Program-made: the position numbers and the translations under genes
In this document: piece after piece, positions 1 to 9,048 of the stretch
How the letters are laid out: every line of letters starts with the position of its first letter
Numbering within the stretch: position 1 is the stretch's first letter
DNA from: an uncultured Clostridium sp.
GTDB taxonomy: Bacteria; Bacillota; Clostridia; Clostridiales; Clostridiaceae
Direction: 5' to 3'
Assembly (NCBI GenBank): GCA_900547475.1
Contig: URGW01000001.1
Location: 124,001 to 188,000, forward strand
Length of the DNA stretch: 64,000 nt
Notes under the pieces: generated by a model
What the model saw: the letters and a program-made list of their open reading frames with translations, nothing else
What the model was told of the DNA's origin: nothing
Database searches by the model: none

Positions 1-57
1 AGATGATAATAATTATTTATGATAATCTATAACAAAGAAAAGTTTTTAGGAGGATAT

Positions 58-939
58 ATGAAAAAAATAACATTAAGTAATAGAACAAAAGGTGTTTTAT
101 TTATAATAATATCTGCATTTGGATTTGCTATGATGTCTGCATTCGTTAAACTTTCAGGAGATTTACCATCATTTCAAAAAACATTTTTTAGAAATATAAC
201 ATCTTGTATAATTGCATTTATATTAATAATTATTAATAAAGAAAGTTTCTTTGGAAAATTAGAAAATCAGAAGACTCTAATTTTACGCTCAATATTTGGT
301 ACGCTAGGAATAGTTTTTAACTTTTATGCAATAGATAAATTAGTATTATCTGATGCTAATATGTTAAATAAATTAAGCCCATTCTTTGTAATAATATTCA
401 GTGCCATTGTCTTAAAAGAAAAAATAAATACAAAACAAGGATTAGCTATTATTGTTGCTTTTATAGGATCATTATTTATAATTAAACCACAATTTAATTT
501 TGACATAGTTCCATCATTAATTGGTGTATTAGGTGCTATATGTGCAGCTGCAGCTTATACTTGCTTAAGAGCTTTAGGTGGAAAAGAGAAATACTATACT
601 ATTGTATTTTACTTCTCCTTCTTTTCTACAATAGCTATATTACCATTTATGCTAATAGTATATAAAGAAATGTCAATGTTACAATTTGTTTATTTAATCT
701 TAGCAGGTATCTTTGCTAGTATTGGACAATTTGGTATTACTATTGCTTATAAATATGCAAAAGCAAAGGAAATATCTATATTTGACTATAGTAATATCAT
801 ATTCTCAGCAATAATAAGTATAGTTTTATTTAATGTTATTCCAGATTATCTAAGTGTAATTGGATACATAATTATATTTGCTGTATCATTATATATGTTC
901 TTATACAATAAAAAGTTAGATAAAATTGAAAGAAAATAA
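58..939 (+). CDS. DMT (EamA) family transporter
   Basis: A 293-residue integral membrane protein of the drug/metabolite transporter superfamily, with about ten hydrophobic helices arranged as two EamA repeats (roughly residues 7-135 and 150-285). The substrate cannot be read from the sequence; members export metabolites or amino acids. The ATG at 58 is chosen because TTAGGAGG lies just before it, whereas an upstream in-frame ATA/ATG extension lacks a ribosome binding site. The gene is monocistronic: a strong hairpin follows the stop codon. Family assignment is firm, the transported molecule unknown. Confidence 0.85.
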   Translation: MKKITLSNRTKGVLFIIISAFGFAMMSAFVKLSGDLPSFQKTFFRNITSCIIAFILIIINKESFFGKLENQKTLILRSIFGTLGIVFNFYAIDKLVLSDANMLNKLSPFFVIIFSAIVLKEKINTKQGLAIIVAFIGSLFIIKPQFNFDIVPSLIGVLGAICAAAAYTCLRALGGKEKYYTIVFYFSFFSTIAILPFMLIVYKEMSMLQFVYLILAGIFASIGQFGITIAYKYAKAKEISIFDYSNIIFSAIISIVLFNVIPDYLSVIGYIIIFAVSLYMFLYNKKLDKIERK

Positions 940-942
940 TAA

Positions 943-979
943 GAAAAAAGTTGTACTATATGTAGTGCAACTTTTTTCT
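943..979 (+). terminator. Intrinsic terminator after the DMT transporter
   Basis: An A-rich arm ending in AAGTTGTACTA pairs with TAGTGCAACTT across a short TATG loop and is followed by a T tract. The A tract on the other side makes it potentially bidirectional. It separates the transporter from the SNF2 helicase gene. Confidence 0.85.
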
Positions 980-1036
980 ACTTCTAAATACTTATTTATC
1001 TATGCTATAATTAAAACTTGTAAAGGAGGAGTAATT

Positions 1037-3913
1037 ATGTATAATAATAAAACTTCAAATGTTTTAGATATCCTTCTTAATAATAAAAATAAAGAAGAAT
1101 TAAAAATAGAAGTGTATTTAAATAAAATAGATTATAAAGGACAACTTTCTATAGAATTTAAAATTGGTTTAAAAAATAAACCTTCTAATAAATTAAATAT
1201 AATAAGAGATATAAGACAGTTTTTGGTCTATTACGAAAATAGTATCTCTCTAAAATATAGTAATGATTTCACATTTGATATAAGTAACCAATATTTTTCA
1301 AGTAATGATCTTGCTTTAATTGACTTTATGTATGAACTTCTAGAAATTGAAGGGAGTAAATCTAAATATTTAAAATCTGATGATAAATTGATTGATGGCA
1401 AATACATATATCCACCTAAATATCTAATTAAGGAATTATTTTATATTATAAAAGATCATCGTATTTACTTTAATGATGGTTTCTTTAGTAGACCTATTGA
1501 CTGTGAAGTATTATTAGAAAATCCTTATATAGAAATGAACTTAGACTATATAGATAAAGAGTATAATTTAAAACTGCTGTCTGACTTACCTATAATACTA
1601 AACAATAACTATAATGTTTTATTTAAAGGTACTACTATATATTTACCTGAAAAAAACTTTATTAATAAAATAAAACCTTATTTTGAAATATTCAAAAAAA
1701 ATAATAAAGTTACTATACCTAAAAGTGAAGAAGAAAGAGTTTTAAAAGAGCTTATTCCAACCCTTAATAATATAAGTGATAATTTAATATTATCTTCAAA
1801 TATTAAAGAAAAGGTTGTCTTAGCTAAACCAAAATTCAATTTTTATTTTAATAAAGAAAATAACTTTGTTTTAATGACTTTAAAAGTTCAATATGATAAA
1901 TTTGAGTTTAATATATTTAATGAATTTGATAAAAAAATAATATATAGAGACTTAAGTAAAGAGCAAGAAGTTATGTCAGCTTTAAAATCACTTGGATTTG
2001 ATTATGTTAATGATAAATACTATTTAACATTAGGTGACGATTATATATATAATTTCTTTAAAAATAAAATTCATGAGCTACAAAAATTTGGTGAAGTTTA
2101 TTATTCTGAAAATTTTAAAGGTATTCACAGGATAGATTCTAAAGGAATAATAGGTCATATATCTGTAGGAAAATATGATTATTTTGAATTAAAATTTGAT
2201 ATAAAAGATATACCACACTTTGAAATAAGTAATATTTTAAGAGCTTTTAGAGATAATTTGAAATACTATAAACTTGAAAATGGTGAATATTTAGACTTAG
2301 AATCCTTAGAATTAAATAACTTTTTAAAACTACTAGATAATCTTAACTCCTGTAACAATATAGAAAACAATACAATTGAATTTCATAAGAGTAAGGGCTT
2401 ATATGCAAATGAATTTATAAAAGAAAATAATATAAAGTTCATGAAAGGAATTGGATATCTAAGAAAACTTAAATCTCAATTTAATAATATAAATAAATTA
2501 AAATATGAAATTCCAAGAAAATTTGTTGGAGAGCTTAGAGAATATCAGCATAAAGGTTATTGCTTTTTAAAAACTTTATATAATCTAGGATTTGGTGGAA
2601 TATTAGGGGATGAAATGGGGTTAGGTAAAACTATACAAACTATTGCCTTTTTATCATCTATTAAAGCCAAAACTTCTTTGATTATAGCTCCCTCTTCATT
2701 AGTCCTTAATTGGAAACAAGAATTTAATAAATTTGCTCCTGAATTAAATGTTAAGTTAGTTACTGGTAGAAAAGATGATAGAAGTAAAACTTTAAAAAAT
2801 CCAGAAAAATATGATGTTTTAATAACTACATATTCATTATTAAAAAATGACATAGATAACTATTTAAGTATTGATTTTAATTGTGTAATATTAGATGAAG
2901 CACAAAATATAAAAAATTATACATCACAAAATGCAATATATGTAAAACAACTTAATAGTAAAAGTAAATTTGCTCTTACAGGAACCCCTATTGAAAATTC
3001 TTTATTAGAAATTTGGTCTATATTTGATTTTATAATGCCTGGATACTTATTTGACAGGGATACTTTTATAGTAAAATATTATAGAAGATTTATGGATAAT
3101 AATGAGTTATCTCTAGAATTTAAAAATTTAATAAAACCATTTATATTAAGAAGACTAAAAAAAGAGGTTCTTAAAGAACTTCCACCCAAAATTGAAAAAA
3201 TTATTGAAGTAGAGCTGCCTAAGTCTCAACAAAAAGTCTATAGCATTTATAATAATAAAGTTATAGATTTAATTGAAAAGAAAATACGTGATGATGAGTT
3301 TTCTAGTGGTAAGATAGAAATACTATCATATATAACAAAATTAAGGCAAATAGCATTAGATCCAAGTGTTGTACTAGAAAATTATGAAGGTGAAAGCGGT
3401 AAAATAGATTCATTAGTAGAATTATTACATCAAGCTAATGATGAAGGTCATAAAATATTAGTTTTTTCTCAATTTACTTCTATTTTACAAAGTATAAAAA
3501 GAAGATTAGAAGTAGAAAATTTGAAGTATTGTTATTTAGATGGTACACTGTCACATAAGAAAAGAAATGAGGAAGTAGATTCCTTTAATAAAAATAATGT
3601 TCCAATATTCCTAATAAGCTTAAAAGCTGGTGGTACTGGCTTGAATTTACAAAGCGCAGATGTTGTTATACACTTTGATCCATGGTGGAATCCATCTGTA
3701 GAAGCTCAAGCAAGTGATAGAGCTCATAGAATAGGTCAAAAAAATATAGTTGAAGTAATAAAGCTTATATCTAAAGATACAATAGAAGAAAAAGTTATTA
3801 AGCTACAAAATGAGAAAAAGCAATTAATAAATAAAATTTTAGATGATAATTCTCTAGATACTAATAATATTTTTGATTTATCAAAAGATGAAATATTAAG
3901 GTTATTTGAATAA
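1037..3913 (+). CDS. SNF2-family helicase / DNA-dependent ATPase
   Basis: A 958-residue Swi2/Snf2 ATPase. The first ~480 residues form the poorly conserved bacterial SNF2-associated region. The ATPase core follows, with Walker A DEMGLGKT (about residue 524), motif II DEAQ (about 619), motif III LTGTPIEN and, in the second RecA lobe, the motif V/VI block AGGTGLNLQ...DRAHRIGQ (about 864-900). These proteins translocate on duplex DNA and remodel protein-DNA complexes such as stalled RNA polymerase; the bacterial paralogues' exact roles are unsettled. ATG 1037 follows AAAGGAGG; an in-frame extension back to 926 would run through the preceding terminator and is rejected. Confidence 0.93.
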   Translation: MYNNKTSNVLDILLNNKNKEELKIEVYLNKIDYKGQLSIEFKIGLKNKPSNKLNIIRDIRQFLVYYENSISLKYSNDFTFDISNQYFSSNDLALIDFMYELLEIEGSKSKYLKSDDKLIDGKYIYPPKYLIKELFYIIKDHRIYFNDGFFSRPIDCEVLLENPYIEMNLDYIDKEYNLKLLSDLPIILNNNYNVLFKGTTIYLPEKNFINKIKPYFEIFKKNNKVTIPKSEEERVLKELIPTLNNISDNLILSSNIKEKVVLAKPKFNFYFNKENNFVLMTLKVQYDKFEFNIFNEFDKKIIYRDLSKEQEVMSALKSLGFDYVNDKYYLTLGDDYIYNFFKNKIHELQKFGEVYYSENFKGIHRIDSKGIIGHISVGKYDYFELKFDIKDIPHFEISNILRAFRDNLKYYKLENGEYLDLESLELNNFLKLLDNLNSCNNIENNTIEFHKSKGLYANEFIKENNIKFMKGIGYLRKLKSQFNNINKLKYEIPRKFVGELREYQHKGYCFLKTLYNLGFGGILGDEMGLGKTIQTIAFLSSIKAKTSLIIAPSSLVLNWKQEFNKFAPELNVKLVTGRKDDRSKTLKNPEKYDVLITTYSLLKNDIDNYLSIDFNCVILDEAQNIKNYTSQNAIYVKQLNSKSKFALTGTPIENSLLEIWSIFDFIMPGYLFDRDTFIVKYYRRFMDNNELSLEFKNLIKPFILRRLKKEVLKELPPKIEKIIEVELPKSQQKVYSIYNNKVIDLIEKKIRDDEFSSGKIEILSYITKLRQIALDPSVVLENYEGESGKIDSLVELLHQANDEGHKILVFSQFTSILQSIKRRLEVENLKYCYLDGTLSHKKRNEEVDSFNKNNVPIFLISLKAGGTGLNLQSADVVIHFDPWWNPSVEAQASDRAHRIGQKNIVEVIKLISKDTIEEKVIKLQNEKKQLINKILDDNSLDTNNIFDLSKDEILRLFE

Positions 3914-3956
3914 TTTAAATAGATTAACTAAAACACAATAAAAAAGAGGTAGTATA

Positions 3957-4733
3957 ATGGAATTAAATAAAGACTTTTTAGAAAAATATAATGATTTAAT
4001 GAGTGAAGATGTTAAATTAGCTCTAGAGTTTTCATTAAATGCACTAAAAGAAAGTAATAATGTAGATTTTTATGCATATATTGCTGATTGTTATATGTCA
4101 TTAGACGAGTTTGATAAAGCTGTAAATACTCTAAAAATAGGATTATCTAATAATTGTAGTAATAGCACATATGCTAAAAGTTTATTAGGAGAATCTTTAT
4201 TTTACTTAAATAAATTTGAAGAAAGTAAATCAGTGTTTGAAAGCTTGAATTTAGAGAATCCTAATAGTTTTTTTGTTACAGCTTACTTAATTGATATAAA
4301 TATTAATTTAAATAAATATGAAGAAGCGATTAAATTAGGTGTAGATATATTAAACTCTAATGTACTAGATTCAAATGATACTGCATATATATTAGTTAAT
4401 CTAGGATGGATTAATTTAAAATATCTAAACAAAAAAGATAAATCTATAGAGTATTTTAGTAAAGCATTAGAACTTGATGAAAATATTGGTAGAGCCTATA
4501 TTGGATTAGCTGAATATTATTTTAGTATTGGAGATTATAATAGTTCATTAGTAAATTATGAAAAAGCAATAGATTTACAAGAGGGAACTATAGATGTGTA
4601 TTTTGGTATTGCAATGTGTTACAAAGCTTTAAAACAATATGATGATGCTTTAATTTATTTACACATAGTACATGATGCAGATAGCACTAACGAAATATAC
4701 ATAAAAGAAATTAGAGAAATAGAAAAATTATAA
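3957..4733 (+). CDS. Tetratricopeptide-repeat protein
   Basis: A 258-residue soluble protein built almost entirely of TPR units, about seven helix-turn-helix repeats with the W/L-G-Y-A-P-like pattern (for example AYIGLAEYYFSIGDYNSSLV and VYFGIAMCYKALKQYDDALI). It has no signal peptide or catalytic domain, so a protein-protein scaffold role is inferred. It starts 43 nt after the SNF2 gene behind AAAGAGG and may be cotranscribed with it; no terminator is visible between them. The partner is unknown. Confidence 0.8.
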   Translation: MELNKDFLEKYNDLMSEDVKLALEFSLNALKESNNVDFYAYIADCYMSLDEFDKAVNTLKIGLSNNCSNSTYAKSLLGESLFYLNKFEESKSVFESLNLENPNSFFVTAYLIDININLNKYEEAIKLGVDILNSNVLDSNDTAYILVNLGWINLKYLNKKDKSIEYFSKALELDENIGRAYIGLAEYYFSIGDYNSSLVNYEKAIDLQEGTIDVYFGIAMCYKALKQYDDALIYLHIVHDADSTNEIYIKEIREIEKL

Positions 4734-4784
4734 ATTTGCATTAAGTTTTATAAAAGTGATTATACTAAGGTTGAGGTGATACTT

Positions 4785-5147
4785 ATGTACCAAAGTATAG
4801 GAATAAACTTAAGCAAAAATTTAGATGCAGCTACAAAAAGAATAAAAGTTCCTGCTATTACTCAAAGATCATATTACAAAGATTCAGATAATTGTGAAGA
4901 AGAATTAATTAATTTTTATAAATCTGATTCTGATTATAATAATATGGATTATGATGATAATATTAGCTATTTAGATGATAATTATGAAGAATTTATAAAT
5001 ACTGATTCTGAATCTTCATGTGAATGCTGTGATGGGTGTTCATTAATGGATAAAATGAAAAATATAGATTCTAAGGTTGGAGTTATGGTTGGAGTAGGTG
5101 CTTTAATAGGATTAATTGGTTTGTATAAATTGCTTAAAAGAAAATAA
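4785..5147 (+). CDS. Small acidic protein with Cys cluster and C-terminal membrane segment
   Basis: A 120-residue protein not recognised as a named family. The middle is rich in D/E/N/Y. A compact cysteine cluster (CECCDGC, around residues 87-93) follows, and the C-terminus is a single hydrophobic segment (GVMVGVGALIGLIGLYKLL) with a basic tail, suggesting a tail-anchored membrane protein, possibly metal-binding. ATG 4785 is preferred over GTG 4776 because the GAGGTGAT ribosome binding site overlaps the GTG. A terminator follows, so it is the last gene of its unit. Confidence 0.65.
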   Translation: MYQSIGINLSKNLDAATKRIKVPAITQRSYYKDSDNCEEELINFYKSDSDYNNMDYDDNISYLDDNYEEFINTDSESSCECCDGCSLMDKMKNIDSKVGVMVGVGALIGLIGLYKLLKRK

Positions 5148-5167
5148 AGTATTTATGAATATTTAAA

Positions 5168-5203
5168 ATAAGCGTCGTAAATTACTAACGACGCTTATTT
5201 TAT
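5168..5203 (+). terminator. Intrinsic terminator
   Basis: An 11-bp perfect stem (ATAAGCGTCGT with ACGACGCTTAT) and a 9-nt loop, followed by TTTTAT. It closes the transcription unit ending with the small acidic protein. Confidence 0.88.
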
Positions 5204-5265
5204 CTAAATATAGTAATCTTATAAACGTTCATTTAATTATAAATAATATTAAGGAGAAATTTAAA

Positions 5266-5793
5266 ATGGAAGAAATTATAATTTGCGTTGATGAAAATGA
5301 CAATGAAGTAGGGCATATTGAAAAAATTGATGCCCATATTAAAGGAATACTTCATAGGGCATTATCAGTATTTATTTTTAATGAGAAAAATGAATTACTT
5401 CTGCAGAAAAGATATAGTGGAAAATATCATTCACCTAGTCTTTGGACAAATACTTGTTGTACACACCCTAATAAAAATGAAAGTACAGACTCTGCTGCTA
5501 AAAGACGTTTGCAAGAGGAAATGGGATTTTCTTGTGATTTAAAAGAGGTATTTTCTTTTATATATTATATTAAGTTTGATAATAATCTTATAGAACATGA
5601 ATTTGATCATGTATACTTTGGTAAATATTCAGATAAGATTTATATAAATCCATTAGAAGTTGAAGATTATAAATGGATGTCAATAAATAAGATAAAAATT
5701 GATTTAAAAAATAATCCTGAAAAATATACTTATTGGTTTAGATATATAATAGAAAATCACATAAAAGAAATTGAAGAAAATCTAAATTTTTAG
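5266..5793 (+). CDS. idi: Isopentenyl-diphosphate delta-isomerase, type I
   Basis: A 175-residue Nudix-fold enzyme interconverting isopentenyl and dimethylallyl diphosphate. It carries the type I signature: the catalytic cysteine in LWTNTCCTHP, the Nudix-like RRLQEEMGF helix, and metal-binding histidines and glutamates (HRALSVF, EHEFDHVY). Length matches the family. It is apparently monocistronic with its own ribosome binding site (AAGGAG). Since the genome also has ispH (19017) of the MEP pathway, which makes both C5 isomers, Idi here would balance the isomer pools rather than be essential. Confidence 0.93.
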   Translation: MEEIIICVDENDNEVGHIEKIDAHIKGILHRALSVFIFNEKNELLLQKRYSGKYHSPSLWTNTCCTHPNKNESTDSAAKRRLQEEMGFSCDLKEVFSFIYYIKFDNNLIEHEFDHVYFGKYSDKIYINPLEVEDYKWMSINKIKIDLKNNPEKYTYWFRYIIENHIKEIEENLNF

Positions 5794-5891
5794 ACTTATA
5801 TAATATATTACTATTGTAAGTAAATTAATAGTAATATAAAATATTCTATATAAAATCTAATTATTTTACAAATGAAAGGAAATAAATAAAT

Positions 5892-6236
5892 ATGGATAAT
5901 AAAAAGCCACAAGAATATATAGCTAATATAGCTAAGGCATCATCTTACTTTGCATTTAAAAATGGTCCAATCAAAGAATTGTGTAAAGCCGGAAAAATCT
6001 CTGAAGAAGAAATGAATGATTTGCAATCATATATGCAAAATCACTTATCTTATCTTTATACAGTATTACTTGAAGAAAATAATCTTAAAAAATTTGATTT
6101 AGTAATTAGTACTATGAATAAATTTTATGTTGATGATAAAGAAGAAGTGTTATTAGCTGATGATGGCTTTGATAAGTTTTATGAAAACTTATTTCCACAA
6201 GTATCAAATATATCAATAAATAACATAAAAAAATAA
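5892..6236 (+). CDS. Conserved hypothetical protein (114 aa)
   Basis: A soluble, mostly helical 114-residue protein without recognisable catalytic motifs, signal peptide or membrane segment. It begins MDNKKPQEYIANIAKASSYF and has an acidic C-terminal half. A good ribosome binding site (GAAAGGAAAT) precedes the ATG. It is followed by the promoter of the tryptophan T-box rather than by a clear terminator. I do not recognise the family, but reading frame, codon use and ribosome binding site support a real gene. Confidence 0.65.
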   Translation: MDNKKPQEYIANIAKASSYFAFKNGPIKELCKAGKISEEEMNDLQSYMQNHLSYLYTVLLEENNLKKFDLVISTMNKFYVDDKEEVLLADDGFDKFYENLFPQVSNISINNIKK

Positions 6237-6238
6237 CA

Positions 6239-6267
6239 TTGACTTATATCTATAAACTGGATATAAT
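6239..6267 (+). promoter_or_regulatory. Sigma-A-type promoter of the T-box/trpP unit
   Basis: TTGACT and TATAAT separated by 17 bp. Transcription would begin around 6274, at the start of the T-box leader. It overlaps the stop codon region of the preceding gene. Confidence 0.75.
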
Positions 6268-6274
6268 ACTATTA

Positions 6275-6560
6275 ATAATAAAATTTAAATTCTTAGACAA
6301 GGGATAGTAGTATATCTTAGCTTCAATAAAGAGAGTTAGGGATGGTGAGATCTTAACAAGAAGGAGTTATATGAATGGGCCTTAGAGAAGTAAAGGGAAA
6401 AGTTTTCTTAGTACCGGATACCGTAACCTACACGTTATAGTAGGACAAGTATGTTAGTACTTGATTTTAAGTGATGAAATTTATTATTTAATTTTCATAA
6501 ATTAGGTGGTACCGCGGATTATTTACTCCGTCCTATTATATTATAGGACGGAGTTTTTTT
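6275..6560 (+). ncRNA. T-box riboswitch, tryptophan-specific
   Basis: A complete T-box leader. Stem I contains the AGAGAG box and GGGATGGTGAGA-type distal loop elements. The specifier codon is best read as UGG at 6376-6378 (context GAATGGGCC). The conserved T-box sequence AGGTGGTACCGCGG lies at 6504-6517 and is followed by a terminator, ACTCCGTCCTA paired with TAGGACGGAGT and a T7 run (6524-6560). Uncharged tRNA-Trp would stabilise the antiterminator and allow trpP expression. The Trp assignment rests on both the UGG and the downstream TrpP-type transporter. Confidence 0.95.
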
Positions 6561-6593
6561 ATTAATACATATAAATTTAAGGAGGTGATCAAT

Positions 6594-6602
6594 ATGGTAT
6601 GA
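6594..6602 (+). other. Possible two-codon minigene (Met-Val-stop) between T-box and trpP
   Basis: A near-perfect ribosome binding site, AAGGAGGTGATC at 6579-6590, is followed at good spacing by ATG GTA TGA. An overlapping ATG at 6599 would give Met-Asn-Ile-Gly-stop. The true trpP start, with its own AGGAGG, is 75 nt further on. The strong ribosome binding site is clear in the sequence; whether ribosomes use it is inference. It could tune translation or RNA stability of the trpP message, or be a vestige of an older start. Confidence 0.4.
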
Positions 6603-6668
6603 ACATTGGCTAAATCAAATTTGAGTTTTGAAATTTATAATTATTATTTAAATTTAGGAGGAATAAAA

Positions 6669-7223
6669 ATGAAAACAAATATGAATACAAAAAAAATGGT
6701 TATTAATGCTCTTCTTTTAGCTATAGGAGCTATATTACATCAAATTACTCCAGCTCTAGGCTTACCAATGCAGCCTGATTTTGCTTTAGCAATGCTTTTT
6801 ATTATTATGATAATTAATAATAATGACTATAAAACATCACTTATCTCTGCAATAATTACAGGTGTATTTACCGCCTTAACAACTAAATTTCCTGGGGGTC
6901 AACTTCCTAATATTATAGATAAATTAATAACTGTAAATTTAATGTATATCACTTTATTAACTGTAAATAAAACATTAAAATATATAAATATTAATAATAA
7001 TATCAAACAAAACTTATTAGTAATAATAAGCTTTCCATTAGGAACATTAATAAGTGGAACTACTTTCTTACTATCAGCACAATATATTGTTGGATTACCA
7101 GCAAAATTCTCAATACTTTTTGTAACTACAGTAATTCCTGCTATTTTAATAAACACAATAGGTGGATTTATTATTTACCAAACTATAAATATATCTTTAA
7201 AAAGAATCATAAGATTTAATTAA
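6669..7223 (+). CDS. trpP: Tryptophan transporter, TrpP family
   Basis: A 184-residue membrane protein with five to six hydrophobic helices, resembling the TrpP family of tryptophan transporters found behind Trp T-boxes or TRAP sites in Firmicutes. Characteristic stretches are ALLLAIGAILHQITPALG and FTALTTKFPGGQLPN. The Trp-specific T-box directly upstream supports the substrate assignment. ATG 6669 follows TTAGGAGGAATAAAA; an in-frame TTG at 6606 is possible but poorly placed. Expression should rise when tRNA-Trp is uncharged. Confidence 0.88.
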   Translation: MKTNMNTKKMVINALLLAIGAILHQITPALGLPMQPDFALAMLFIIMIINNNDYKTSLISAIITGVFTALTTKFPGGQLPNIIDKLITVNLMYITLLTVNKTLKYININNNIKQNLLVIISFPLGTLISGTTFLLSAQYIVGLPAKFSILFVTTVIPAILINTIGGFIIYQTINISLKRIIRFN

Positions 7224-7283
7224 TATTGTTGTTGATATTTATGCTTTATTTTGTTAAATTATAAATAAGATTTTTTTGATATA

Positions 7284-7325
7284 TTAGCTTTTGCAAAAAG
7301 TGAAATCACTTTTTGTAAAAGCTAA
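7284..7325 (+). terminator. Long hairpin after trpP
   Basis: Two 20-nt arms (TTAGCTTTTGCAAAAAGTGA and its complement with one G-U pair) separated by only AA. It has the size of a terminator but lacks a T tract on either side; it ends 27 nt before the next ATG. It may be a weak terminator, an RNA-processing site or an operator for the downstream gene. Confidence 0.5.
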
Positions 7326-7352
7326 ATTAAAAAATTAGGAGGAAATATAATA

Positions 7353-7766
7353 ATGTACATAGCATTTGGAAATAGAGTTTTAGATAGTAAAGACATAAAA
7401 AATATAATTGAAGAAAATACTGAGTTTAAAGTAATAAAAGACATGAGTAAAGGTTCTAAAAGAGAAGATATAGTTGCCTTTAATTTAAGCGTAAGTATAG
7501 ATACATTAAATGAAGAAATTGAGGAAGGTATTAATATTAATGAATTAGACGAAGATTCTTTATTTGATGAATATATGGCTTCTACAGAGGAATTAGGTTT
7601 TGAACTTGAAGAATACTTGCCTGAAGACTCTATAATAGATTTTAAAGCATATAAGTGGGAACCTTCTGATAATGATATAAAGGCTGTTTTAGTCATGGCT
7701 AATGAAGATCTCGGATATAATAAACTTAAAGATGTAATGAGAAGACTCTTAACACAAGTTGAGTAA
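7353..7766 (+). CDS. Acidic hypothetical protein (137 aa)
   Basis: A soluble, strongly acidic protein (MYIAFGNRVLDSKDIKNIIE...) with no motif I recognise. It may have an alpha/beta fold with a C-terminal amphipathic helix (KLKDVMRRLLTQVE). A very good ribosome binding site (TTAGGAGGAAAT) precedes the ATG, and a strong terminator follows, so it looks like a single-gene unit. No function can be assigned. Confidence 0.6.
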   Translation: MYIAFGNRVLDSKDIKNIIEENTEFKVIKDMSKGSKREDIVAFNLSVSIDTLNEEIEEGININELDEDSLFDEYMASTEELGFELEEYLPEDSIIDFKAYKWEPSDNDIKAVLVMANEDLGYNKLKDVMRRLLTQVE

Positions 7767-7831
7767 AATTAATCTTCCTTTTATATTATTAAAGGAATGT
7801 TTTAAAGTACTTAAATTAAAAACAAGTTATA

Positions 7832-7874
7832 AAATAAGATAAGGCATTTAATTAAATGTCTTATCTTATTTTTT
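7832..7874 (+). terminator. Intrinsic terminator
   Basis: A stem of about 18 bp, AAATAAGATAAGGCATTT against AAATGTCTTATCTTATTT with one G-U pair, followed by T residues. It ends the 7353 gene. Confidence 0.85.
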
Positions 7875-8132
7875 ATGGGGTTTAATATAAAAAGCTATTG
7901 CAATTATTGTATAATATGGTTAAATATCGATTTAAATACTTGTTTTTAATATATTATTATATAAATCTTAGGCTAAAATTATAGAATCTGTTAAGCTGAT
8001 ATGAAAAGTATAACTTATATTTAAAAAAATTAAATTTACCTTTACTTTATTTATTATAACTAACTATAAATAAATTTATATGTTAAATCATATAATTATT
8101 CTGTGAATCAATTTAATATGAGGAGAACTAAT
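7875..8132 (+). other. Long 5' region of the TerC gene; no recognised riboswitch
   Basis: An extended -10 element TGTATAAT lies at 7908-7915, which would give a leader of about 210 nt before the TTG start of the TerC gene. TerC genes are often controlled by the yybP-ykoY manganese riboswitch, but I do not find its conserved core here. The region is very AT-rich and I see no strong hairpin. Confidence 0.35.
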
Positions 8133-8948
8133 TTGAGAGCAAAAAGTGCATTAAGAAACTTTATAACGTGGGCTAGCCTTGCCTTTATAGTTAATGTATT
8201 TATTTATTTTATTTTTGGAGCAGATTATGGACTTGAATTTTTAGGTGGATACATAATTGAATTAAGTTTGAGTGTAGATAACTTATTTTTATTTTTAATT
8301 ATATTTACCTCATTTAACATTCCAATTTCATATCAAAAAAGAGTACTTACTTATGGCATTATAGGTGCTATAATATTAAGATTTATATTTATTTTTTTAG
8401 GTGTTGCAATAATTAATAAATTTAACTGGATCTTATATATTTTTGGTTTTTTCTTATTTTTTAGTGGTTTAAAAATATTATTAAATAAAGAAGAAGAAGT
8501 TGATTTTTCAAAAAGTAAAATTTTAAATATTATGAAACACTTTATTCCAGTTACAAATGAGTTAAATAAAGAAAATTTCTTTGTTAAAATTAATGGAGTA
8601 TTACATGCAACTCCATTATTATTGATTTTAGTATTAATTGAGAGCTCTGATATTATATTTGCATTAGATTCTATTCCAGCAATATTTTCTATTACAACTA
8701 ATCCATATATAGTTTATTCATCCAATATATTTGCTATTTTAGGTTTAAGAAGTATGTATTTCTTATTAGCTAAATTAAATAGTATGTTTAATCATATAAA
8801 ATATGGGGTTGCATTTATTTTAATGTTTACAGGAATAAAATTATTTATTGCATTTTGGGGAATTAATATCTCAACAGTAGTATCATTATTAGTTATTGCT
8901 ATTATTTTATTAAGCAGTGTTTTATTTTCATTAATAAGAAGTAATTAA
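8133..8948 (+). CDS. TerC family integral membrane protein
   Basis: A 271-residue TerC/Alx-type protein with about eight membrane helices. It has the acidic intramembrane signatures typical of the family (ELSLSVDNLFLF and LIESSDIIFALDSIPAIF), which in relatives support metal (manganese) efflux, including loading of secreted metalloenzymes. The TTG at 8133 is preferred: AGGAG (8121-8125) sits 7 nt upstream, while GTG 8103 and ATG 8118 have no ribosome binding site. Transport of Mn2+ is inferred from homologues. Confidence 0.88.
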   Translation: MRAKSALRNFITWASLAFIVNVFIYFIFGADYGLEFLGGYIIELSLSVDNLFLFLIIFTSFNIPISYQKRVLTYGIIGAIILRFIFIFLGVAIINKFNWILYIFGFFLFFSGLKILLNKEEEVDFSKSKILNIMKHFIPVTNELNKENFFVKINGVLHATPLLLILVLIESSDIIFALDSIPAIFSITTNPYIVYSSNIFAILGLRSMYFLLAKLNSMFNHIKYGVAFILMFTGIKLFIAFWGINISTVVSLLVIAIILLSSVLFSLIRSN

Positions 8949-9048
8949 TTATGGTGTTTAGAATAATATATATAAGTCTCTTGTATTTAAAGGACTTATA
9001 AGCTTTATTTATACTATTTTATAAAACTCTATAAGGAGGTAATATCTT

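Noticed and set aside
926..1036. N-terminal extension of the SNF2 helicase to 926
   Set aside because: The extension is translated through the terminator hairpin of the previous gene, and the ATG at 1037 has an excellent AAAGGAGGAG site.
7875..8132. yybP-ykoY (Mn2+) riboswitch before the TerC gene
   Set aside because: The conserved core sequences and stems could not be found in the leader.
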